In this document: positions 9,097 to 18,911 of the stretch, in pieces | Layout: every line of letters starts with the position of its first letter | Numbering within the stretch: the first letter of the stretch is position 1 | From: Desulfobacter hydrogenophilus | GTDB lineage: Bacteria; Desulfobacterota; Desulfobacteria; Desulfobacterales; Desulfobacteraceae | NCBI RefSeq assembly: GCF_004319545.1 | Contig: NZ_CP036313.1 | Location: forward strand, 4,094,501 to 4,158,500 | DNA length: 64,000 nt | Reading direction: 5' to 3' | Made by a program: the position numbers and the translations under genes | Notes under the pieces: model-generated | The model's database searches: none | What the model was told of the DNA's origin: nothing | The model's input: only the letters and a program-made list of their open reading frames with translations

Positions 9097-11166
9097 TTAG
9101 CCTTCTTTTTCAGCATTGACCTTTTCAATAATTTTTTTGGCCAGATCCGGCGGTACTTCATCATACTGCTCAAATTCCATGGTAAAGGATCCTCGGCCAC
9201 CGGTCATGGAGCCTAGGTCCGGTGCATACCGAAGCATTTCGGACATGGGTACAAGTGCGTTGATAATCTGTTTGTCACCTTCGGTATCCATGCCAAGTAC
9301 CCTGCCGCGTCTGGAATTCAGATCGCCCATGATATCACCTGTGGCATCATCGGGTGCCTTGACGGATACCTTCATAATGGGTTCAAGCAAAACCGCCTTG
9401 GCCTCGGCTGCAGCTTTTTTAAACGCCAGGGATCCGGCCATTTTAAATGCCATTTCCGAAGAGTCAACAGCATGGTAAGAACCAAAATCCAGGGTGGTGC
9501 GGAAATCCACACAGGGAAATCCTGCCAGAACACCTTTCTGCAAAGCTTCCCGGATACCTGCCTCAACCGCAGGAATATAATTTCTGGGAATCACGCCGCC
9601 TACAATTTTATCTACAAACTCATAACCGGATCCCTTGGGAAGGGGCTCAAGCTCAATCCAGCAGTCACCGTACTGACCATGGCCACCGGACTGTTTTTTA
9701 TGCTTGCCCTGGACCCGGACTTTTTTCTTAAAGGTTTCACGATAGGCAACCGTGGGTGTAGCAATGTCCATACCCACATTGAATTTGCGCTGGATCTTTT
9801 CTGCAGTAATTTCAATATGAACCAGGCCGCGGCCGGAAAGAATAGTCTGGCGGGTTTCTTCCTCACGACGCAGGGTAAGACCGGTATCCTCTTCGAGGAT
9901 TTTGCGCACGGCTTCATGGATTTTATCTTCGTCACTTTTGGACTTGGGGGAAATGGCAAAGGATATGCACGGGGGCAAGGGCGCAGGTGCCGGAATCTGG
10001 ATGGTTTTGCCGCCGGTCAAGGTATCCCCTGTCAGGGTGCTTTTCAGTTTTGCCACAGCCACAATGTCACCGGGCAGTGCACCGCTAATCTGTTTTTGCT
10101 CTTTACCGGCAATTTCAAGAAGCTGCGAAAACCGCTCCTTGGTGTCCTTGGTGACATTGAAGACATTGCCTTCCTTGCCAAGTGTTCCGGAAATCACCCG
10201 GAAAAGGGAAAGCCTTCCCGCATAGGGGTCAACAATGGTGGCAAATACAAAACCTGTAAATTCAGCATCGGGATCCGGCGCCACTTCCACATCGTTTCCA
10301 TCGGCATCCTTGGCAATCCATGCGCCGCGGTCAAGAGGGGAGGGCATATAGTCATTGATAAAATCAAATACCACATCAACGCCGATCATCTTTGTGGCGG
10401 ATGTGCAGATGGCCGGATAAAACTGGGCATCAAGAACGCCTTTCCTGAAAGCCCCTTTAATTTCTGCTTCGGTCAGTTCTTCGCCTTCCAGATATTTTTC
10501 AAGCAGATCGTCATCAAGCTCTGCGATATTTTCAACGAATTCTTCCTTATCAGCGGCAATTTCATCTGCCATATCTGCCGGGATATCAATTTTTGTGGCC
10601 TTGCCGTCGGCATCATACTCAAAGGCTGCGCCAGAAATAATATTTACAAGACCTTTAAACCCGTCCTCTGTTCCAATGGGATAGCATACGGGAATGACTT
10701 TCTTTTTCAGGGCCGTATCGCACGCGGCAACCGCAGTGCTAAAATCTGACCGTTCACGGTCAAGTTTGTTGATAATAACAAAACCAGGCAGGTTATATTC
10801 CAGGGCGGAAACGGCTGCTTCCTCGGTCATGGCGGAAGGTCCGCCAACACCGTCAATGACAAAAGCCATACTGTCGGCTACAGGAAAACATGTTTTGGCA
10901 GCAGAAAAGAAATTTTGGTCTCCGGGGGTATCCATTAACGTAACGACATGCTTGTCATGCGTATACTTAATAAATGACGTGTTAATACTTTGCTGCTTTT
11001 TGGTCTCTTCGGGCTGGAAATCCATTACTGTATTTCCTTCTTCAACCTTGCCAAGGCGATTTGTCACCCCGGCTTTGAACAGCATAGCCTCAGCAAGAGT
11101 TGTCTTGCCCGCACCTCCATGGCCCGCAAAAGCCACATTCCTCATGGATTTGATTTCTTCGCTCAT
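9097..11166 (-). CDS. fusA2: Elongation factor G-like GTPase (EF-G2 type)
   Basis: 689-aa translational GTPase. G1 is GHGGAGKTT, G3 is DTPGDQNF and G4 is NKLDRER; domains II to V follow in the normal order, with GGHGQYGDCW in domain IV. Length and motif style match the EF-G-like paralogues (often called FusA2) rather than canonical translocating EF-G, so the exact ribosomal role is uncertain. Start at 11166 is supported by an upstream GGAG. It is the last gene of the leftward housekeeping run, 75 bases beyond tlyA, and is followed by a strong terminator. Confidence 0.9.
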   Translation of the reverse strand: MSEEIKSMRNVAFAGHGGAGKTTLAEAMLFKAGVTNRLGKVEEGNTVMDFQPEETKKQQSINTSFIKYTHDKHVVTLMDTPGDQNFFSAAKTCFPVADSMAFVIDGVGGPSAMTEEAAVSALEYNLPGFVIINKLDRERSDFSTAVAACDTALKKKVIPVCYPIGTEDGFKGLVNIISGAAFEYDADGKATKIDIPADMADEIAADKEEFVENIAELDDDLLEKYLEGEELTEAEIKGAFRKGVLDAQFYPAICTSATKMIGVDVVFDFINDYMPSPLDRGAWIAKDADGNDVEVAPDPDAEFTGFVFATIVDPYAGRLSLFRVISGTLGKEGNVFNVTKDTKERFSQLLEIAGKEQKQISGALPGDIVAVAKLKSTLTGDTLTGGKTIQIPAPAPLPPCISFAISPKSKSDEDKIHEAVRKILEEDTGLTLRREEETRQTILSGRGLVHIEITAEKIQRKFNVGMDIATPTVAYRETFKKKVRVQGKHKKQSGGHGQYGDCWIELEPLPKGSGYEFVDKIVGGVIPRNYIPAVEAGIREALQKGVLAGFPCVDFRTTLDFGSYHAVDSSEMAFKMAGSLAFKKAAAEAKAVLLEPIMKVSVKAPDDATGDIMGDLNSRRGRVLGMDTEGDKQIINALVPMSEMLRYAPDLGSMTGGRGSFTMEFEQYDEVPPDLAKKIIEKVNAEKEG

Positions 11167-11241
11167 TACGGCTCCTTTAGAATATTAATGAAATAACAAT
11201 ACTCTAAATAATCAAAATGAAATAAAAATAACAGACTTATT

Positions 11242-11994
11242 TTATTTTTTTTGATAAACTAATGAAATTACGTATTCCTCATTACCCTTGGCACCTAAAA
11301 CCGGTGAGGTGACGGTTCCATTCACCTTGTACCCCCTGTCCTGGAAGAAAAAAATAATATCCTGCTTTACCTGGTTTCTGATTTGAGGATCCTTTACGAT
11401 GCCGCCTTTGCCTACATTTTCTTTTCCCGCCTCAAACTGCGGTTTGATAAGGGCTAAAATATCCGTGCCGGTTTTCATGAATTTTTCCGCTGCCGGGATA
11501 ACGGTTTTTAAAGAGATAAAAGAGGTGTCCGCCACCACCGCATCCATGGGTTGGCCGATGACGTCATAGGGAAGGTGTCGGATATTGGTTCGCTCTATGA
11601 CCATCACCCGGTCATCCTGTCGAAGGGACCAGTCAATCTGCCCATAGCCCACATCCACCGCATACACTTTTTTTGCACCAAATTTGAGCAGGCAGTCGGT
11701 GAAACCACCTGTGGAAGCACCAATATCAAGACAAACCGCATCCTGAACAGATACGGGAAAATTTTGAAGTGCTTTTTCAAGTTTGAGTCCACCCCGGCTG
11801 ACATAGGGATGATCCGGGGCTTTGACGTCAAGTTGTGCATCCCGGTTCACCTGGGTGCCGGGTTTATCGACCTTGATACCGTTGACCAGAACCTTTCCGG
11901 CCATGATCATGGCTTTGGCTCGTTCCCTTGAGCGTATCAGACCCTGGTCAACCAGGACCTGGTCCAGGCGTTTTTTGACAATCTTATTTTTCAC
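11242..11994 (-). CDS. tlyA: TlyA family rRNA 2'-O-methyltransferase
   Basis: 250 aa. The N-terminal S4 RNA-binding domain (RLDQVLVDQGLIRSRERAK) is followed by a FtsJ-like SAM methyltransferase domain with CLDIGASTGGFTDCLL (SAM-binding loop) and the conserved DTSFISLK. TlyA proteins methylate rRNA cytidine 2'-hydroxyls and are often annotated as hemolysin A. Its start overlaps the end of dxs by 11 bases, indicating translational coupling. Confidence 0.9.
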   Translation of the reverse strand: MKNKIVKKRLDQVLVDQGLIRSRERAKAMIMAGKVLVNGIKVDKPGTQVNRDAQLDVKAPDHPYVSRGGLKLEKALQNFPVSVQDAVCLDIGASTGGFTDCLLKFGAKKVYAVDVGYGQIDWSLRQDDRVMVIERTNIRHLPYDVIGQPMDAVVADTSFISLKTVIPAAEKFMKTGTDILALIKPQFEAGKENVGKGGIVKDPQIRNQVKQDIIFFFQDRGYKVNGTVTSPVLGAKGNEEYVISLVYQKK

Positions 11995-13861
11995 TGCACA
12001 ACTTCAAGCCTGCTGCCACAACTGCCTGGGCATCAATGCCGTAATACCTTCGAAGCTCATCCTGGGTGCCGTGTTCAACAAATTCATCGTTAATGCCCAC
12101 CCGGTTTACGCGGCACCCTGAAAGGCCGTTATCACAGATCAGTTCAAGGATGGCCGATCCAAATCCACCTGCCAGCACATGTTCTTCAATGGTCACCACC
12201 TTTTTGATTTTCCCGGCAAGATCAAGGATCAGGTCCGCATCCAAAGGCTTTACAAACCGGGCATTGACCACGGTGCTTTCAATGCCTTGGGCGGATAATT
12301 GTTCTGCGGCATCCATGGCATCATTCACGCAGCGGCCAATACCGATGATCAACAGATCGTCGCCCGTGCGAAGCACCTTTGCTTTTCCAATGTCAACGGC
12401 TTTGGCATTGTAATCAAGATTGACGCCCTGACCCGCTCCCCTGGGATAGCGCAGGGCAATGGGGCCCTGGTGGGCCACAGCAGTTCGCATCATCCGCACC
12501 AGTTCATTTTCATCCATGGGTGCCATAACGGTCATATTGGGCATGGACCGAAGATAGGAAAAATCAAACAACCCGTGGTGGGTGGGACCGTCTTCCCCCA
12601 CAATGCCGCCACGGTCCAGGGCGAAAATCACGGGATGGCCGTCAATACAGACATCATGAAGAATCTGGTCATAGCCGCGCTGCAAAAAGGTAGAGTAGAT
12701 GGCCACCACGGGTTTTGCCCCTTTGATGGCAAGGCCTGCGGCAAAGGTCACCGCATGCTGTTCGGCAATGCCTGCGTCAATAAACCTGTCGGGAAACTGT
12801 TCGGCGAAATGGCCCAACCCCGTACCTTCGGGCATGGCTGCCGTCACCGCCACAAGACACTTGTTTTGTTTTGCAAGCGCAATCATACAATTGCCGAACA
12901 CCGAAGTGTAAGAGGGTGCGAAACTTTTTGACGCCGGGCATTTTCCGGTATCCACGGAAAAGGCGCCCACGCCGTGAAAATAGACCGGATTTTTTTCTGC
13001 AGGTTTATACCCTTTTCCCTTTTTGGTGGTCACATGCAACAGCACCGGGGAATCGGGATCTTTAATATTAGATAGAATATCAATGAGATGATCCAGATTA
13101 TGGCCGTCGATGGGGCCGAAATAATCAAAATTAAAGGCCTCGAACAGCATGCCCGGGGTTACAAAGGTCTTAAAAGACTCCTCCCATCTTTTGGCCCATC
13201 CATACATGTCATCACCGATCTTGGGCACGGATTTTAAAAACTGCCCAAACTGGTTACGCATGTTCTGCAGGGCTTTGTGGGAAAGGGTCCGGGACAGGTA
13301 AGAAGAGAAAGCGCCCACATTGGCAGAGATGGACATGTCATTATCATTTAATATAACGATGTATTTCTGCTTGAGATCTCCTGAATGGTTCAATCCTTCA
13401 TAGGCAAGCCCTGCGGTCATGGAACCGTCACCGATGATTGAGACCACATTGGAATTGTCCTTCTTGAGTGACTTGGCATAGCACATGCCAAGCCCTGCAG
13501 AAATTGACGTGGAGGCGTGCCCCACAGTCAACGCGTCATAGGGACTTTCCTTGATTTTAACAAATCCTGAAATGCCCTTGTATTTTCGAAGGGTGTCAAA
13601 GTTTCGGTGGCGGCCGGTTAAAAGTTTATGCGCATAGGACTGGTGGCCCACATCCCAGATCAGGGTATCCTTGGGTAAATCAAATACGTAATGCAGGGCA
13701 ATAGTCAGTTCGACGACACCTAAGCTTGATGCCAGATGCCCGCCATTTTTTGATACCACATCAATAATTCTGCTTCGGATCTCCCGGGCAACAGCACCGA
13801 GTTCGTCCCTTGGAATCTTTTTTAGATCATCAGGGCCATTTATTTTGTCAAGATATTTCAA
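11984..13861 (-). CDS. dxs: 1-deoxy-D-xylulose-5-phosphate synthase
   Basis: 625 aa, the family's usual length. It joins pyruvate and glyceraldehyde 3-phosphate to make DXP, the first step of the MEP isoprenoid pathway. Visible motifs: the thiamine-diphosphate site GDGSMTAGLAYEGLN with NDNDMSIS, the transketolase pyrimidine domain with FAGGLAI-like FAAGLAIKG, RGGIVGEDGPTHHG, and the C-terminal domain EEHVLAGGFGSA. It lies 51 bases downstream of ispA and overlaps tlyA. The grouping with ispA and xseAB is common in proteobacteria and gives coordinated isoprenoid precursor supply. Confidence 0.97.
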   Translation of the reverse strand: MKYLDKINGPDDLKKIPRDELGAVAREIRSRIIDVVSKNGGHLASSLGVVELTIALHYVFDLPKDTLIWDVGHQSYAHKLLTGRHRNFDTLRKYKGISGFVKIKESPYDALTVGHASTSISAGLGMCYAKSLKKDNSNVVSIIGDGSMTAGLAYEGLNHSGDLKQKYIVILNDNDMSISANVGAFSSYLSRTLSHKALQNMRNQFGQFLKSVPKIGDDMYGWAKRWEESFKTFVTPGMLFEAFNFDYFGPIDGHNLDHLIDILSNIKDPDSPVLLHVTTKKGKGYKPAEKNPVYFHGVGAFSVDTGKCPASKSFAPSYTSVFGNCMIALAKQNKCLVAVTAAMPEGTGLGHFAEQFPDRFIDAGIAEQHAVTFAAGLAIKGAKPVVAIYSTFLQRGYDQILHDVCIDGHPVIFALDRGGIVGEDGPTHHGLFDFSYLRSMPNMTVMAPMDENELVRMMRTAVAHQGPIALRYPRGAGQGVNLDYNAKAVDIGKAKVLRTGDDLLIIGIGRCVNDAMDAAEQLSAQGIESTVVNARFVKPLDADLILDLAGKIKKVVTIEEHVLAGGFGSAILELICDNGLSGCRVNRVGINDEFVEHGTQDELRRYYGIDAQAVVAAGLKLCSEK

Positions 13862-13912
13862 TGCCTACCTCTTCAGTACCCATCCAGATTGGTACTTGTT
13901 ATAGTCCTGTTG

Positions 13913-14854
13913 TCATCGGTTCCTGTTAATAATGTAACCGGCAATGGCGCGCAACGGCTCGCTTTTTTCTTTAAATTCCTTTTCCTTGTAACTGTCCAAA
14001 GCCGCCAAAGCATTGGCCACAAGCTGCTTTGAAAAATCTTTTGAACCTTCCAGGCCCAAAAGGGCAGGAAAGGTCATTTTGTCGTGCAGGGCATCGGTCC
14101 CCACGGCCTTGCCCATGACCTTGGGGTCACCCTCCACATTCAGGATGTCATCCATGACCTGAAAAGCAAGCCCGATATTTTGCGCATAGGTACCCAAAGC
14201 GTTTAACGCTTCCTTATTGGCACCGGCACTGATGGCCCCTGACGCAACACTGACTTCTATCATGGCCCCGGTTTTATGCCGGTGGATTTTCTTTAAATGG
14301 GCAAGCGCATCGGCGCTGTCCGCAGGAAGATCCTCCGGCTTCTTTTCAGCCTGCATATCAAGCATCTGGCCTTCCACCATGCCGTTTATACCGGCGGCTG
14401 CAGATATTTTTTTCACCAGAATCAACCGGGTTTCGGCATCGGGGAAAACCTTGAAACAGGACCCGGGTGCCGCAAGAATATGAAAGGCATGGGTTAAAAG
14501 TCCGTCTCCGGCCAGAATGGCAGTGGCCTCGGAAAATTGTTTATGACAGGTCGGAACGCCTCTGCGCAAATCATCATCATCCATGCCCGGCAGATCATCA
14601 TGGATCAAAGAATAGGTATGAATCATTTCAATGGCACAGGAAGCGGGTAGGGCGATGAGTGGATCTGCTCCTAAGGCATGGGCCGTTGCCAGCGCCAGGG
14701 CAGGGCGGACCCGTTTGCCCCCGGCCATCAAAGAGTGCATCATGGCCTGCACAAGCTCGCGCTGTGGGTCTAGTTCATCAAAAACGTTTATCAACGCCTC
14801 ATCAATCAGCTTTCGGTTCCGGAGCAAATATCCGGAAAGGTCAAAGGTGCTCAT
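13913..14854 (-). CDS. ispA: Geranyl/farnesyl diphosphate synthase
   Basis: 313-aa all-helical trans-prenyltransferase. The first aspartate-rich motif is DDLPGMDDDDLRRG and the second is VMDDILNVEGD; GGKRVRPAL is the substrate-binding lysine/arginine region. It condenses isopentenyl diphosphate with allylic diphosphates to make farnesyl diphosphate for quinones and undecaprenyl carrier. Its start overlaps the xseB stop by 4 bases (ATGA-type coupling). Confidence 0.95.
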   Translation of the reverse strand: MSTFDLSGYLLRNRKLIDEALINVFDELDPQRELVQAMMHSLMAGGKRVRPALALATAHALGADPLIALPASCAIEMIHTYSLIHDDLPGMDDDDLRRGVPTCHKQFSEATAILAGDGLLTHAFHILAAPGSCFKVFPDAETRLILVKKISAAAGINGMVEGQMLDMQAEKKPEDLPADSADALAHLKKIHRHKTGAMIEVSVASGAISAGANKEALNALGTYAQNIGLAFQVMDDILNVEGDPKVMGKAVGTDALHDKMTFPALLGLEGSKDFSKQLVANALAALDSYKEKEFKEKSEPLRAIAGYIINRNR

Positions 14855-15078
14855 TGGTCTTCCTTAAAATCTGATACATTGGGCTTGCCGTCAGAATCCA
14901 TGGTCAATTGGGTAATTTTTTGTTCGGTTTTATCTAAAATATCAAGGCAGAAACGGGTATTGGCAATCCCGTCTTCGTATTTTTTGACTGCCTTTTCCAA
15001 TGTCAAATCACCGGATTCCATTTCTTTGACAATGCTTTCAAGCTGTTTTAGTGCTGACTCAAAGGTTTTCTTTGCCAT
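14851..15078 (-). CDS. xseB: Exodeoxyribonuclease VII small subunit
   Basis: 75 aa, with the family signature FESALKQLESIVKEMESGDLTLEKA near the N-terminus and EDGIANTRFC. It binds the coiled coil of XseA to form exonuclease VII, which degrades single-stranded DNA. It overlaps xseA by 20 bases and ispA by 4. Confidence 0.93.
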   Translation of the reverse strand: MAKKTFESALKQLESIVKEMESGDLTLEKAVKKYEDGIANTRFCLDILDKTEQKITQLTMDSDGKPNVSDFKEDQ

Positions 15079-16405
15079 ATGTTTTTACAACCCGGGCATC
15101 CAGGCGTCCTTTAGATAAAATAATTTCAATGTCATCGTCTGAATTAAGCGTGTCAGCATCCATTACAACATGACCGCCAGCATGACTGCGGGTGATGCTG
15201 TAACCGCGCTTTAACACCGCTGACGGGTTTAAGGCCTCAAGCTGGACATGTTGTTTATTTACCCGATCTTTGCATTGCTTCAGGTAAGCATGAAAAAAAA
15301 AATCCAGATTTGCCTGAAGATCCTTAACATCCTTTATATATGTCGGAATGCAGGGTAGGGTGCCTGCAAGCGCTCTGTTAAGCCATTGGGTTCTCTCGCG
15401 CTGGTAAGTAATACGATTTTTGACCAGAGAAAATAATCTGGATTGGAGATCCTCGAGGCGGAACCTGAAATCATCCACAACCCTGGCCGGACTTTTAAGC
15501 CGACTGTATAAATCGTTTATACGTTCTCGTAGTTGAAGGATACGACGCTCAATTTTATTGTTTAACTCATTTTGCAATCCAAGAATTTGATGAACAATAG
15601 CCGTCTGGTCAGGCAAGGCCATCTGGGCCGCAGCCGATGGGGTAGGGGCCCGAAGATCGACGACAAAATCGGCAATGGTGAAATCAATTTCATGACCAAC
15701 GCCCGAAATGACGGGGATTTCAGATTCAAAAACGGCCTTGGCCACGGTTTGGGTGTTAAATGCCCATAAATCCTCTAAAGATCCGCCGCCCCTGGCAATG
15801 ATAATCAGGTCACAGGTTTTGACCGAATTGGCAAGTTCAATGGCCCGGGCAATCTCAAATTCTGCCGTGTCTCCTTGTACCTTGACGGGAATAATTTCAA
15901 GGGGAACGCTTGAACAGCGTTGTTTGGCCACTTGAATAATGTCACGAACCGCAGCACCCGTGCCCGAGGTGATCACATGGATGCCCGACGGCAAAAAAGG
16001 TATTTCTTTTTTGTGCGCCGTATCAAACCAGCCCATGGCAGCCAGTTTGGCCTTAAGCTGTTCAAAGGCCTGTTGAAGTGCGCCGGTACCTTCGGGTTCC
16101 ATATGCTCAAAAATAAGCTGGTAGGCTCCCCGGGGCTCGTAAAGGGAGAGGCGGGCCATGCCTTTGACTTTCATTCCGTTTTCAGGGGTGAATTTTAAAT
16201 GGCGTTTCTGTCCTTTAAAAATCACGCAGGAAATTACGGCAGCTTCATCTTTTAATGAAAAATAGGAATGACCTGAAGCAGGCGTTGAAAAATTTGAAAT
16301 TTCACCTGTGATCCATAAAAAAGGATACTGATCTTCAAGCAGCTTTTTAATCTGTCTTGTCAGGGAGCCTACGGTGTAAACTTTATTATTTTTCTGTGGT
16401 ATCAT
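15059..16405 (-). CDS. xseA: Exodeoxyribonuclease VII large subunit
   Basis: 448 aa. An N-terminal OB fold (LWITGEISNFS ... HSYFSLKD) is followed by the catalytic domain (ITSGTGAAVRDII, IARGGGSLEDLWAFN, PVISGVGHEIDFTIADFVVDLRAPTPSAAA, quoted here in parts) and a long C-terminal coiled coil that binds XseB. It is the first gene of the leftward run xseA-xseB-ispA-dxs-tlyA(-fusA2). No convincing promoter can be singled out in the AT-rich DNA upstream. Confidence 0.96.
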   Translation of the reverse strand: MIPQKNNKVYTVGSLTRQIKKLLEDQYPFLWITGEISNFSTPASGHSYFSLKDEAAVISCVIFKGQKRHLKFTPENGMKVKGMARLSLYEPRGAYQLIFEHMEPEGTGALQQAFEQLKAKLAAMGWFDTAHKKEIPFLPSGIHVITSGTGAAVRDIIQVAKQRCSSVPLEIIPVKVQGDTAEFEIARAIELANSVKTCDLIIIARGGGSLEDLWAFNTQTVAKAVFESEIPVISGVGHEIDFTIADFVVDLRAPTPSAAAQMALPDQTAIVHQILGLQNELNNKIERRILQLRERINDLYSRLKSPARVVDDFRFRLEDLQSRLFSLVKNRITYQRERTQWLNRALAGTLPCIPTYIKDVKDLQANLDFFFHAYLKQCKDRVNKQHVQLEALNPSAVLKRGYSITRSHAGGHVVMDADTLNSDDDIEIILSKGRLDARVVKTYGKENL

Positions 16406-17508
16406 TCATTATTCCTGGCTTATGCGCAAAGTCAGTACTTATAAAATAAATCATTTATAAAAGTCAATAAGCGCAAAACCAGGTTTCCCCGTTGGTTGTG
16501 GTAAAGGTTAAAAGCAATTCTACTTTTTTAAACTTTTACAAGGTCTGATAATATATAAGAGGTAAATTTTTGGAGAAGAATGGACAGATAAGAAAGATAT
16601 CCATTCAATTTCTAAATAATAGCATTGATATTGATATGTCAAGAAATATTTAATTATTATAATAAAATTCAGTAAATAAGGATTATCCAGTTCTGGGAAA
16701 CTTGACCTCACCACTCAAAAATCGTTATTCACGATTATTTCAATTAATAAATATTTAAAAATCGTCATTTCCGTTCATTTTTCTTTAATAAACTTTGTTT
16801 TTATTTAAAACCCTGAAAATTAACAAAAATAAATGAAAATTAAGATTATTATATGAGGGTAGGGGGGCAGGACATGCAAAGTAGGCCCACTTTTTCAAAG
16901 GGGTCTACTTTGCGTCCTGCCTTATTCGCTCTGCTCAACGGAAACTTATTCACTCTGTTCAACGTAACAAGCTAAAATTCCTAAAAAACATTTGCGTATC
17001 AACATAAGACCGATCATAATAGATCACCCCATGAGAAGCCTTTTGTTGCCATTATTTAGTGTCTGAGGAGTGGCTTCTATGCTTGTATTTTTAACCGCCA
17101 CCTTTTGTGCTAAAAATTTTTTATTGAAATCCACAAGTATAAAATCTTTTTGGTCGGTTTTATTTTGAAGGGTTTTATAGAAACAAGCATCGCTTGCTGT
17201 TTAAAAACCTATGTATGGATTGTGATGAGTGAAATAATTAGTCTTAGATGAAATTTTTGTAACTCCATAACAAGTCGTCATAAATATTTATTTTTATTTA
17301 TGCCAAATTATTTAGTTCTATTGAAATAGCTTATTTATAGGTGTCTGGGGCTGATGACAACTTGGCATAAAATCATAATAACTTGAATTATTACTATTTG
17401 GTATGAATTCTGCTGTATGGGGTGTTACATGGCTTTGATGCTTTTTAGTGTATTGATTTTACTATGTTTTTTTATTAATCCGTACTTATTAAGACGCTAT
17501 TTTCAACG
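16406..17508. other. 1.1-kb AT-rich intergenic region
   Basis: No credible gene was found. It should contain divergent promoters for xseA (leftward) and the 17.5-kb gene (rightward). The only conspicuous structures are a long inverted repeat and an adjacent 2 x 24-bp tandem repeat, listed separately. Confidence 0.5.
16866..16968. repeat. Long inverted repeat followed by tandem repeat
   Basis: GGCAGGAC.TGCAAAGTAG (16866-) pairs with CTACTTTGCGTCCTGCC (ending 16921), separated by a short CCCACT-TTTTCAAAGGGG region that extends the stem. Directly after it, a 24-base unit TTATTC.CTCTG.TCAACG.AAC is repeated twice (16921-16968). Possibly the remnant of a small mobile element; function unknown. 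Confidence 0.6.
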
Positions 17509-17892
17509 ATGGAATCTGAAGTCGCTGAACTCTTGGATGTTCTTTATGTCGTTTTAAAGACTATTGAAACGTCAGTTGATGAAGTCTTCCCGGATCTCAG
17601 TCATGATGTCAGGGAAAAATTTTTAGATATCCAATTAAAGTTTGATAGTGTCTCTAAATTGTTCAGCTATCAACAATTTAATGGTCGGGATTATTCAAGA
17701 GCCGTGAATATAGTCAAGGATCGTGGTTATGCCTCAATTTCCGAATTATCCAGGGAACTGGGAATTATTTACAAAGAATCCGTAGAGATGATTGATGAGA
17801 TGGAACGACAGGGAATTGTCAAAACTCTTGACCAAGAAACGCCCGTTAAAGGCATTAGAACTTATAATTATGGTTATCACCAAAACGAATAG
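17509..17892 (+). CDS. FtsK gamma-like winged-helix protein
   Basis: 127 aa of two parts. Residues ~1-60 are helical and acidic (ESEVAELLDVLYVVLKTI). Residues ~62-110 (RDYSRAVNIVKDRGYASISE, then LSRELGI ... MIDEMERQGIV) closely follow the pattern of the FtsK C-terminal gamma domain, a winged helix that reads KOPS sequences and contacts XerD. There is no FtsK motor. The gene precedes a XerC-like recombinase by ~120 bases in the same direction, which makes a role in recombination control attractive, but that is inference. No strong RBS is visible before the ATG. Confidence 0.55.
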   Translation: MESEVAELLDVLYVVLKTIETSVDEVFPDLSHDVREKFLDIQLKFDSVSKLFSYQQFNGRDYSRAVNIVKDRGYASISELSRELGIIYKESVEMIDEMERQGIVKTLDQETPVKGIRTYNYGYHQNE

Positions 17893-18014
17893 TATTTTTT
17901 CCCGGGATTTGATTATGTTTCCTTCAATGTCACGGGGGCATGTCTACCTACCACTCCTCGGCGCTTGTGAATACTCTGCTCTGAAACATAAGGCTTGCGC
18001 AGGAATAGACCGTT

Positions 18015-18911
18015 ATGATTCTTGATGACTATCTGATTATTCTGGAAGCTGAAAAAGGGTATTCTGCCCATACGCTTCGTGCCTATTTTACGGATATAAA
18101 GAGCTTTACCTTTTTCTATCTGGATACCTGCAACTGCAGGGATGAAAACTGGCAACAGACCTTTGAAAAAATGGTCCAACAGGTAGACAAGACGATCGTG
18201 CGCAGATATCTTGCAGCCCAGACTGACTTGAAAAAAAGTAAAAGAACCCTTTCAAGGCGTCTATCAGCATTAAAATCTTTTTTTGATTACCTGGTCAGAT
18301 CCGGGATGATCTCGTTAAATCCTGCTGATGCCATTCCTTTTCCAAAACTGGAAAAAACCCTTCCCAAAGCCATGGATATTGATGATATTTTCAGGCTGTT
18401 GGACACCATGAAAAGAGATACATGGATGGACAGACGCAATCTTGCCATGTTTGAGACCTTTTATTCCACGGGCATGCGAATCGGTGAGCTTCACATGCTT
18501 AATACCCAGGATATTGATTTTAATGCCGGGCTTATCCGGATTCTGGGCAAGGGAAACAAGACGCGCATCATACCCGTGGGCAAACGCTCCCTTGATGCCA
18601 TCCAAACTTATCGGGCAGATCTCAAGGAAAATTTTTCTGCCGTATTCTTAAATAAAAATCTTGGAAGGCTTGGCAGGCGGTCCATTCGACGTATTTTTGA
18701 TAAGGTGGTCTTGGAATGCGGTTTAGGCTTGAAAATATCACCCCACACCCTGCGGCATACCTTTGCCACTCATATGCTGGATTCCGGTGCAGATCTTCGA
18801 GGTATTCAGGAAATATTGGGCCATGCCAGCCTGTCTACAACCCAGGTGTATACTTATGTGAGCATGGATCGCCTGATGGCGGTGTACGACAAAGCCCATC
18901 CACGAAGATAA
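18015..18911 (+). CDS. xerC: Tyrosine recombinase XerC-like
   Basis: 298 aa, the normal XerC/D length. The N-terminal SAM-like domain begins [22 protein letters not shown]. The catalytic domain shows Arg in [10 protein letters not shown], Lys in LGKGNKTR, HxxR in [12 protein letters not shown], His in [10 protein letters not shown] and the nucleophile in [11 protein letters not shown]. These match the Xer family that resolves chromosome dimers at dif. The gene follows the FtsK gamma-like gene; its 3' end abuts a decayed type III restriction gene on the other strand, so the neighbourhood has been rearranged. Whether it is the chromosomal XerC or an element-borne paralogue cannot be decided here. 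Confidence 0.85.
   Translation: MILDDYLIILEAEKGYSAHTLRAYFTDIKSFTFFYLDTCNCRDENWQQTFEKMVQQVDKTIVRRYLAAQTDLKKSKRTLSRRLSALKSFFDYLVRSGMISLNPADAIPFPKLEKTLPKAMDIDDIFRLLDTMKRDTWMDRRNLAMFETFYSTGMRIGELHMLNTQDIDFNAGLIRILGKGNKTRIIPVGKRSLDAIQTYRADLKENFSAVFLNKNLGRLGRRSIRRIFDKVVLECGLGLKISPHTLRHTFATHMLDSGADLRGIQEILGHASLSTTQVYTYVSMDRLMAVYDKAHPRR

Noticed and set aside
9472..10749. 425-codon open frame opposite fusA2
   Set aside because: It is fully antisense to a strongly conserved gene, with low-complexity composition and no RBS; a shadow of fusA2.
12299..12931. 210-codon frame opposite dxs
   Set aside because: Antisense shadow of a clear dxs gene.
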